From NCBI GenBank assembly GCA_016929465.1, contig JAFGIT010000229.1, positions 1 to 10,656 of the forward strand: a stretch of DNA of 10,656 nt. The letters are read 5' to 3'. A program made the position numbers and the translations under genes. The stretch is from Candidatus Coatesiibacteriota bacterium (GTDB lineage: Bacteria > B130-G9). Position 1 is the stretch's first letter, and each line of letters opens with the position of its first letter. Below the pieces are notes generated by a model. The model was not told the origin of the DNA, did no database searches, and worked only from the letters and a program-made list of their open reading frames with translations. Below are positions 1 to 5,617 of the stretch, in pieces.

Positions 1-55
1 CTTCCGCGAATCCGTGGGTTTGGCCTTCGGCCTGCACTCCACGGCTACTCACATG

Positions 56-72
56 ATGCCCCGCTGGGGCAT
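56..72. repeat. Perfect 7-bp inverted repeat (hairpin), function unknown
   Basis: ATGCCCC and GGGGCAT flank a 3-base GCT loop, giving a GC-rich hairpin. Just upstream, GGCC-TTC-GGCC (about 22-32) is a second small hairpin. No run of T follows on either strand, so a standard intrinsic terminator is not supported. It could be a weak terminator of a gene to the left, a REP-like dispersed palindrome, or chance. The flanking bases 1-55 and 80-172 hold nothing else I can support. Confidence 0.45.
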
Positions 73-172
73 TGGCTGAGCAAACCAGATTAATCAGAAG
101 GTAATTCACTGAAATCAATACTGGCCCAAGATCACCTACAATTTTGAGTCACACCCCCTGCAGATGAGACGT

Positions 173-200
173 TTGACATGCGGCAGACTATTGGTAAAAT
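173..200 (+). promoter_or_regulatory. Sigma70-like promoter for the PKD/FGE-like gene
   Basis: TTGACA at 173-178 is a perfect -35 box. TAAAAT at 195-200 matches five of six -10 bases, with a 16-base spacer. Transcription would start near 207 and leave a leader of roughly 43 bases before the ATG at 250. This also argues against the upstream in-frame ATG at 178, which overlaps the -35 box and so would not be transcribed. Confidence 0.7.
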
Positions 201-237
201 TACAATTGAATTAGGACATAAAGCTTGCTGCATTTAC

Positions 238-243
238 GAGGGG
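238..243 (+). promoter_or_regulatory. Ribosome binding site deciding the start at 250
   Basis: GAGGGG lies six bases before the ATG at 250. No comparable site precedes the ATG at 178. Translation from 250 begins directly with a typical signal peptide, which settles the start. Confidence 0.65.
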
Positions 244-249
244 CTAATC

Positions 250-1956
250 ATGAGAAATAAACTCTGTTGGGCACTATTGGCATTGATGATATCGACCGTG
301 TTGGCTGCGGCAGCAATGGCGGACCCCGCAGTCCAGGTCTATACAAACAAACTCGAGTACTACTGGGGTGACGACCTCAAGGTCTATGTGGCTGCGCAGA
401 ATCCAGACTCGGAGATAGAGGTCGATTTTTACCTCTTCCTGAAGACTCCGAGTGGCAAATTCCTCTTCTGGCCGACATTCTCGACAACTCCCCAGCCGAA
501 TAGATATACTCTTCCCGCTGGCCTTGACCTCCAGCCCACCGTGTTAATCGATATGCAGGTCGCCGAGGGCGCGCCGCTCGGGACTTATACCTGGTACGGG
601 GCTCTTACGAACGCCGGCGACATCTGGATAATAGGCGAATACGGCCAGGTCTCGGTTGACTTGATCAGCTCTAGCGAGCCGCTTTCTGCTTACGCAACGG
701 CGAATCCGAAGCGCGGACCAGCCCCGCTCAGGGTGTCTTTTCACGGCGAGGCGACCGATGGCATGCCGCCCTATTCTTACTACTGGGATTTCACTTCGAA
801 CGGCATCATCGATTACGAAGGTCAGGACATAGAATATACTTATGGAACACCGGGCATGTACGAGGCGCTTCTCGTCGTTGAGGATGCGGAAGGCTCCACT
901 GCTGAGGACTATCTCACGATAAACGTCTCGAACGAACTGACCGTGGAAATCGAGGCATCCGCAACATCCGGCGAGGCACCCTTAAAGGTGTCTTTTACTG
1001 CGAACGCCACTGGTGGCTTCGAGCCCTATACCTACGAGTGGGACTTCCAGGGAGACAACAAGCTAGACGATACGACTCGAACTCCTGAATACACCTATAC
1101 GACTGCTGGCAAATATAACTGCGCGGTCAGGGCGACCGATTCTCGAGGCTCGACTGCAATGGACCGCCTTACGATAACCGTCGATTCTGGGACGGCTCCT
1201 CCGGGGATGGTCCTGGTTCCGGCCGGCGAGTTCTCGATGGGTAGCACAGAAAACGGGACGGCAGGAGATGAGACTCCGGTGCATGACGTCTGGCTCGATG
1301 CCTATTACATCGATCGCTATCCAGTAACGAATTCCGAATACAGGGAGTTCATCCTCGACACCGGCAATCTCGAGCCAGCCTACTGGGATGACGAGAACCT
1401 CAACCAGCCCGATCACCCGGTCGTGGGCATAACGGAGGAGGAGGCTCAGATATACTGCATCTGGGTAGGGAAGACACTTCCGACCGAAGCGCAGTGGGAA
1501 AAAGCGGCAAAGGGGCCGACGCATCGGATGTTCCCCTGGGGCGACTTCCAGCCCAACAGCGGCGGTGTCTGGTATGCGAATTTGAATGACCCCGGCGCCG
1601 GAGCGGATGCGGATGGTTTCGAATACACTTCACCAGTGGGTTACTATAACGGTCTGAATCACGGCACAGGCAACGGCGGTAGTCCCTATGGGTGCTACGA
1701 CATGGCCGGCAACGTGTGGGAGTATTGCTCCGACTGGTACACGACCGACTATTATTACTTCTCTCCGTACGAGAATCCCACCGGACCGAGCTTTGGGACG
1801 ATTAAGACGATACGCGGCGGGTCGTATGACAGCCCGGTTTGGGACGTTAGGACCTCATGTAGAGACTGGCGGATTCCGACGGAGTGGGAGCAGTTCGTCG
1901 GATTCAGGTGTTCCCTCACGTTGGCTGCGGCCGAAGATATGTATGGAGAGGACTGA
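250..1956 (+). CDS. Secreted PKD-domain protein with C-terminal FGE-sulfatase (SUMF1-like) domain
   Basis: 568 residues from the ATG at 250, preceded by GAGGGG and a sigma70-like promoter. Residues 1-24 form a signal peptide (Arg/Lys n-region, hydrophobic core, AMA before Asp25). Residues 25-139 form a module also found at the end of the S8 peptidase in this window. Residues about 142-227 and 229-312 are two PKD domains, each with an APL-(R/K)-VSF strand and a WDF motif. Residues about 316-556 are an FGE-sulfatase fold: MVLVPAGEFSMGS, YPVTNSEY, LPTEAQWEKAA, PWGD, GNVWEYCSDWY, IRGGSY and VGFRC. True formylglycine-generating enzymes carry two cysteines shortly after RGGS; here those positions are Ser and Val. 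Sulfatase activation is therefore unlikely, and a binding or structural role fits better. PKD domains typically mediate surface, polysaccharide or protein contacts. The last 102 bases overlap the end of mnmG on the other strand. Family assignment is firm; the biological role is unknown. Confidence 0.9.
   Translation: MRNKLCWALLALMISTVLAAAAMADPAVQVYTNKLEYYWGDDLKVYVAAQNPDSEIEVDFYLFLKTPSGKFLFWPTFSTTPQPNRYTLPAGLDLQPTVLIDMQVAEGAPLGTYTWYGALTNAGDIWIIGEYGQVSVDLISSSEPLSAYATANPKRGPAPLRVSFHGEATDGMPPYSYYWDFTSNGIIDYEGQDIEYTYGTPGMYEALLVVEDAEGSTAEDYLTINVSNELTVEIEASATSGEAPLKVSFTANATGGFEPYTYEWDFQGDNKLDDTTRTPEYTYTTAGKYNCAVRATDSRGSTAMDRLTITVDSGTAPPGMVLVPAGEFSMGSTENGTAGDETPVHDVWLDAYYIDRYPVTNSEYREFILDTGNLEPAYWDDENLNQPDHPVVGITEEEAQIYCIWVGKTLPTEAQWEKAAKGPTHRMFPWGDFQPNSGGVWYANLNDPGAGADADGFEYTSPVGYYNGLNHGTGNGGSPYGCYDMAGNVWEYCSDWYTTDYYYFSPYENPTGPSFGTIKTIRGGSYDSPVWDVRTSCRDWRIPTEWEQFVGFRCSLTLAAAEDMYGED
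322..666 (+). other. Region encoding the shared surface-protein module, copy A
   Basis: Encodes residues 25-139 of the FGE-like protein. It aligns by eye with the last 119 residues of the S8 peptidase. The shared pattern is VD(F/L)Y(L/V), P-x-G, (F/Y)(W/Y)P(T/S)FS, LP or LS-x-G, a spaced P and Q, then G-x-Y-x-WY-(G/A)-A. The aromatic-rich, strand-like pattern suggests a small beta-sandwich. I do not recognise a named family. Confidence 0.7.
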
Positions 1957-3765
1957 AATCGCAGCCGGGGTAACGCCGGGTATTCTCCTGGCGGCGCCGA
2001 GCGTAGGCGGCCTGGATTCGACAAGCCGTTGTTTGATCTCGGCTCGAAGCCCAGCAATTTGGCTGAAATCGACATCGTCAGGGATTCTGATCTTGTCGAG
2101 CTGTTCGGCATTGACGAGGCGCGACTCCTCCCGCTTGATGTAGCCCTCGTACTTCACGAGCATCTCTACGATGTCGCGGTCATGCTGCCCGAGATCCGAC
2201 TCGAAGCCGAATTTCCCGATCAAGCTCTCGTAGCGCACCTCCGGTCGCCTCAGTAGCTCGAGAAATGTCAGTCCGGCGATCTCGCTGCCCGGCTCGAGCT
2301 TTGGTCTGGACTTCCCAAGGGACTGCATCTCAGTCGCTCTCGCCTTGTCCCTGATTCTCATATTCTCGAACACTTCGTCACCTATGAGGCCAAATTCGTG
2401 GCCGTATCCCATCAGGCGAACGTCCGCAGTATCTGCCGCCAACAGCAGGCGGTGCTCTGACCTTGCGGTGAACATCCGGTAGGGCTCCTTGCAGCCGGTC
2501 GTGACAAGATCATCGATCATGACGCCGATGTATGCCTCACGTCGCGATATCTCGAATGGTGGCCTTCCCTGAACCTTGAGCGCGGCGTTGATTCCGGCGA
2601 TCAGCCCCTGGCCCGCAGCCTCCTCGTATCCGGAGGTGCCATTCGTCTGGCCCGCCAGATACAGGCCCGAAATCCGATGCGTCTCGAGCGTGCGCTTGAG
2701 ATGGGTAGGTTGGATGAAATCATATTCGATTGCGTATCCCGGGCGAGTGATCCGGACTTCTTCCAGGCCCTCGACAGAGCGCAGCATCGAGACTTGGGCG
2801 TCAAATGGCAGGCTAGTTGCAAAGCCGTTTGCATAATACTCGTCTGTGCTTAGCCCCTCCGGCTCGATGAATATATGGTGTGTCTCGCGCTCTGGGAACT
2901 TCTTGATTTTGTCCTCGATAGAAGGGCAATAGCGTATGCCGATGCCGGATATTTTGCCCGAGAAGAGAGCGGAACGCCCCAGATTATCTCGGATGATCTC
3001 ATGGCACCTCGGTGTCGTCCTGGCAAGATAACAGCTCACTTTATTGCCATTGACGCCCGGGAATACGAAGGAGAACTTGGGCGGCGGCTCGTCTCCGTCC
3101 TGCTTCATCAACTTGGAGAAATCTATGGTCCTTCCATCCAATCTGGGCGGAGTTCCGGTTTTGAGACGTAGCAGCTCGAAGCCCAGGTCCTTCAGCGATT
3201 GAGCGAGTTCATATGACGATGGGTCTCCCAGGCGGCCCCCTGCGACCGAGTTCTGCCCGATGTGCATCATTCCCGATAGGAAAGTCCCTGCCGATATAAT
3301 GACCGCTTCGGCACCTATTTCTCCACGAAATAGACACCTGATGCCGGCGATCTTCCCCGATGAGACCTCCAGACCGATGACTTCGTCCTGAATGAGGTCG
3401 AGGCCGCTCTGCCCCTCAATGACCTGCCTGAATCTCTGTGAATAGTTCGCCTTGTCCGCCTGTGCCCTCGGACCTCTCACCGCCGGCCCCTTGCGACGGT
3501 TGAGCAGGCGGAATTGGATGCCCGTCTGGTCGATAACCTTCCCCATCTCCCCTCCCAGGGCATCGATCTCCCGGACGATATGCCCCTTGCCAATCCCTCC
3601 GATGGCTGGATTGCAGGACATGGCGGCGATCTTATCCGCGTTGAGCGTAACGAGTAGTGTGGGGCAGCCCATCCTGGCCGAGGCTAGAGCTGCCTCGCAT
3701 CCTGCATGACCTGCCCCGACGACTATCACGTCGTAGTGGTTCAAAGAAGCATCCTCCGCTTGCAT
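1855..3765 (-). CDS. mnmG: tRNA uridine-5-carboxymethylaminomethyl modification enzyme MnmG (GidA)
   Basis: 636 residues (E. coli MnmG has 629). It is the FAD-binding subunit of the cytoplasmic MnmE-MnmG complex, which adds an aminomethyl-type group to C5 of wobble uridine in certain tRNAs. Visible marks are the dinucleotide-binding GAGHAGCEAA at 17-26, MSCNPAIGGIGKGH with Cys51, GPAVRGPRAQADK at 93-105, RYCPSIEDK with Cys280, THHIFIEPEG at 295-304, and LYLAGQTNGTSGYEEAAGQG at 368-387. Cys51 and Cys280 match the conserved E. coli pair Cys47 and Cys277. The C-terminal RIPGVTPAAIS ends near 604. About 26 atypical residues (611-636) follow, read through the antisense of the neighbouring FGE-like gene. 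The ATG at 3765 has AAAGGAG only two bases upstream. A TTG at 3744, with GGAGG eight bases upstream, would start the protein at NHYDVIVVGAG and is a credible alternative. mnmE lies 83 bases upstream on the same strand. The frequent partner rsmG does not follow. Confidence 0.98.
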   Translation of the reverse strand: MQAEDASLNHYDVIVVGAGHAGCEAALASARMGCPTLLVTLNADKIAAMSCNPAIGGIGKGHIVREIDALGGEMGKVIDQTGIQFRLLNRRKGPAVRGPRAQADKANYSQRFRQVIEGQSGLDLIQDEVIGLEVSSGKIAGIRCLFRGEIGAEAVIISAGTFLSGMMHIGQNSVAGGRLGDPSSYELAQSLKDLGFELLRLKTGTPPRLDGRTIDFSKLMKQDGDEPPPKFSFVFPGVNGNKVSCYLARTTPRCHEIIRDNLGRSALFSGKISGIGIRYCPSIEDKIKKFPERETHHIFIEPEGLSTDEYYANGFATSLPFDAQVSMLRSVEGLEEVRITRPGYAIEYDFIQPTHLKRTLETHRISGLYLAGQTNGTSGYEEAAGQGLIAGINAALKVQGRPPFEISRREAYIGVMIDDLVTTGCKEPYRMFTARSEHRLLLAADTADVRLMGYGHEFGLIGDEVFENMRIRDKARATEMQSLGKSRPKLEPGSEIAGLTFLELLRRPEVRYESLIGKFGFESDLGQHDRDIVEMLVKYEGYIKREESRLVNAEQLDKIRIPDDVDFSQIAGLRAEIKQRLVESRPPTLGAARRIPGVTPAAISVLSIHIFGRSQREGTPESDELLPLRRNPPVST

Positions 3766-3774
3766 GGCTCCTTT
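3753..3774 (-). promoter_or_regulatory. Two possible ribosome binding sites at the mnmG start
   Basis: On the minus strand AAAGGAG (3774-3768) sits two bases before the ATG at 3765. GGAGG (3757-3753) sits eight bases before a TTG at 3744 in the same frame. The second has the more usual spacing and would remove seven residues that are not conserved in MnmG. The sequence alone does not decide between them. Confidence 0.5.
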
Positions 3775-3848
3775 GGTCCATCCTCTCCGCGGTAAAACAC
3801 GTTCGTCATATTATTCGATCTCATCTTCGATGTGGCGCCGAAGCGCTC

Positions 3849-5273
3849 CTATTTGCCAATGCAGAAATGCGAGAAAATCTCGTCAAGTATATCGGCCTCG
3901 ACCTCGATGCCGAGAAGCTCATCGAGCGCGCTGAGAGCCTCGTTCAGGTCTCTGCTCGCGAACTCGGGCCAGCCGTCATTATCAAGACCAGTCATCGCGC
4001 GGCCGATCGCGGCGCTTGCCCTTTCGAGTAGGCCCTCGTCTCTGACAGTGCCCATAACACATGTCTCGTCAGAAGGAGCGGGCAGCAGCTGGTCCAGAAG
4101 CCCGCTCAGTGAACATTTCAGGGCATCGATGCCGCGTCCATTTCTGGCGCATGTCCTCAACGTCACGGCGTTTGGTGCCCTTTTCTGAGCACCCAACGTC
4201 TCAGGCGTCCAGACTTCACTGATATCGATCTTGTTAAACACCAGGACGGCCGGCCGGTTGCCCCATTTCTCGACTAATTCCAGATCATGCGGCTCCAGGG
4301 CCGAAGATGCGTCGAAGACGAGTATGCGCACATCGGCATTCTCGGCCGCCTCTTCCATCTTGGCACGGGCCTTCTCGTCGAGTTCATCTCTCTGAATAAG
4401 CACTCCAGCGGTATCGCTGAAGCGCACATTTCTGCCGGAGGGAAGGATAAGGTCAGCATCGATCCTGTCCCGTGTTGTGCCCGGCGTGGCGCTTGTGATG
4501 ACCCGCTCCTCCTTGAGTAGCGCATTCAGGATAGTTGATTTTCCGACATTTGCCTTCCCGATAATCGCAATCGTGGGGGTCTTGCGAAGCACCTGGCTCC
4601 TCTTGTATGCCGCCAGCATCTCGCCAATCTGCCGAATGATCTCTTTCAGGGCCGATGATGGCTGGCTTCTCAATGGACCGTCATCCGCGCGATCATCGTG
4701 GATTAACGCCTCATCCGAGACGTCTTCAGGGAAGTCGATCGACGCGTCGATCCCGGCTTTCACACGTATCACGTTGCCCCGAATGCCCCTGACCACCTCG
4801 GATGCCCGTCCCTGAACCTGCGATAGCGCGATGCGCTTGGCCTCTTGCGTTTCGGCGCTTATCAGCTCCATGACGGCCTCCGCCTGACACAGGTCCATTT
4901 TGCCGTTCAAGAATGCACGCCTCGTGAATTCCCCGCCCGCAGCCAGCCTCGCCCCCGCGTCTATCACTGCCGACAGCACATCCCTGAGCACGAGTGGGGA
5001 ACCATGGCAGCTAATCTCGGCCATATCCTCTCCTGTGTAGGAATTCGGCGAGTGGAATACACTCAAGAGCACTTCATCCAGGATGAAGCCATCTCGCAGG
5101 ATCCGCCCGAATTGGATTGATGATCGGTGCATTTCGATCGCCCTTCTCCTGCCGCTGAAGATGCGGTCGGCTATGGCAAGGGAATCGCGCCCCGATAATC
5201 TGATTACGCCAATCGCGGCAGCACCGGATGCCGTTGAAATTGCAGCTATCGTATCATGGTCTTCAGGCAGCAT
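3849..5273 (-). CDS. mnmE: tRNA uridine-5-carboxymethylaminomethyl modification GTPase MnmE (TrmE)
   Basis: 474 residues, close to the usual 450-460. It is the GTPase partner of MnmG in wobble-uridine modification. The N-terminal tetrahydrofolate-binding domain covers about 5-125, with TIAAISTASGAAAIGVIRLSG (8-28), NSYTGEDMAEISCHGSP (77-93) and GGEFTRRAFLNGKMDLCQAEA (113-133). A helical domain follows, with the Ras-like G domain inserted in it: G1 GKANVGKS (239-246), TPGTTRD (263-269), DTAG (287-290), NKID (347-350). The C-terminus is the diagnostic FCIGK. Two oddities are visible. G1 has Ala241 where most homologues have Pro. The residue at the place of E. coli catalytic Glu282 appears to be Asp299, judged from a remembered alignment. 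An acidic stretch at 183-200 looks longer than usual. The ATG has no clear Shine-Dalgarno site, but no other start is available: the upstream frame reaches a stop with no ATG, GTG or TTG. A candidate promoter lies at 5327-5355. mnmG follows 83 bases later, so the two are probably one operon. Confidence 0.98.
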   Translation of the reverse strand: MLPEDHDTIAAISTASGAAAIGVIRLSGRDSLAIADRIFSGRRRAIEMHRSSIQFGRILRDGFILDEVLLSVFHSPNSYTGEDMAEISCHGSPLVLRDVLSAVIDAGARLAAGGEFTRRAFLNGKMDLCQAEAVMELISAETQEAKRIALSQVQGRASEVVRGIRGNVIRVKAGIDASIDFPEDVSDEALIHDDRADDGPLRSQPSSALKEIIRQIGEMLAAYKRSQVLRKTPTIAIIGKANVGKSTILNALLKEERVITSATPGTTRDRIDADLILPSGRNVRFSDTAGVLIQRDELDEKARAKMEEAAENADVRILVFDASSALEPHDLELVEKWGNRPAVLVFNKIDISEVWTPETLGAQKRAPNAVTLRTCARNGRGIDALKCSLSGLLDQLLPAPSDETCVMGTVRDEGLLERASAAIGRAMTGLDNDGWPEFASRDLNEALSALDELLGIEVEADILDEIFSHFCIGK

Positions 5274-5326
5274 AGTCGTTTCGCATTTGTTCTGGATTTC
5301 GAAAAGCAGATTATCGAGTTGTCGCT

Positions 5327-5355
5327 ATTATCTTTCCGAAACCACCGCGGATCAA
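5327..5355 (-). promoter_or_regulatory. Candidate sigma70-like promoter for mnmE-mnmG
   Basis: On the minus strand TTGATC (5355-5350, four of six -35 bases) is separated by 17 bases from GATAAT (5332-5327, five of six -10 bases). Transcription would start near 5320, giving a leader of about 47 bases. The match is moderate and found by eye. Confidence 0.4.
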
Positions 5356-5452
5356 ATATCATCTCGGAAGGCAATCAACATATCACTCGCAGAGCAAAAG
5401 GCCCAACAGCAATCATCGCGATTGGAATCTGCCCGAATCTGTAGCCAAGTCG

Positions 5453-5478
5453 GACGAGCGGCTGCATGTCAGCTCGTC
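5453..5478. repeat. 7-bp inverted repeat in the divergent intergenic region
   Basis: GACGAGC (5453-5459) and GCTCGTC (5472-5478) are perfect inverted repeats around a 12-base loop. It ends 26 bases upstream of the -35 box of the plus-strand promoter. It could be a regulator binding site or RNA stem, or chance. The remainder of 5274-5617 carries the two candidate promoters and no convincing gene. Confidence 0.3.
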
Positions 5479-5504
5479 GAGGGCATTTAGGATGCGATAT
5501 TGAC

Positions 5505-5532
5505 TTGACAATTGGGGACCGAGAGCTATCAA
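5505..5532 (+). promoter_or_regulatory. Candidate sigma70-like promoter for the fibronectin-like secreted protein
   Basis: TTGACA at 5505-5510 is a perfect -35 box. The best -10 candidate is TATCAA at 5527-5532 (four of six, spacer 16); TCAAAT at 5529-5534 (spacer 18) is an alternative. The leader to the ATG at 5618 would be about 80 bases. Confidence 0.5.
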
Positions 5533-5604
5533 ATAAAGTGTTAGGGTAATGGATTCATGCAATTTGTTTCAGCCGTGGTGCGAGTGATTGCGCCGCAAAC
5601 AATT

Positions 5605-5610
5605 GGAGGA
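5605..5610 (+). promoter_or_regulatory. Ribosome binding site deciding the start at 5618
   Basis: GGAGGA lies seven bases before the ATG at 5618, an ideal spacing. This rules out the in-frame TTG at 5588, which would add ten charged residues in front of the signal peptide. Confidence 0.85.
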
Positions 5611-5617
5611 ATATAAC

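Noticed and set aside
2-79. Tail of a plus-strand coding region ending at TGA 77-79 (or TAA 91-93 in another frame)
   Set aside because: Only 26-30 codons are visible, no family motif is recognised, and the frame runs straight through the hairpin.
178-249. In-frame ATG at 178 that would lengthen the FGE-like protein by 24 residues
   Set aside because: It overlaps a perfect -35 box, lacks a ribosome binding site and would place 24 residues before the signal peptide.
2029-5120. Several plus-strand open frames of 75-124 codons opposite mnmG and mnmE
   Set aside because: They are antisense to strongly conserved protein motifs, have no ribosome binding sites and resemble no protein.
5246-5362. 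Minus-strand 38-codon frame overlapping the mnmE start in another phase
   Set aside because: No Shine-Dalgarno site, overlap with the candidate promoter, and no recognisable sequence.
5256-5490. Plus-strand frames in the mnmE upstream region
   Set aside because: Low-complexity composition, no ribosome binding site, and they begin inside or antisense to mnmE.
5588-5617. TTG at 5588 as the start of the fibronectin-like protein
   Set aside because: The ATG at 5618 has an ideal GGAGGA site and begins a proper signal peptide.
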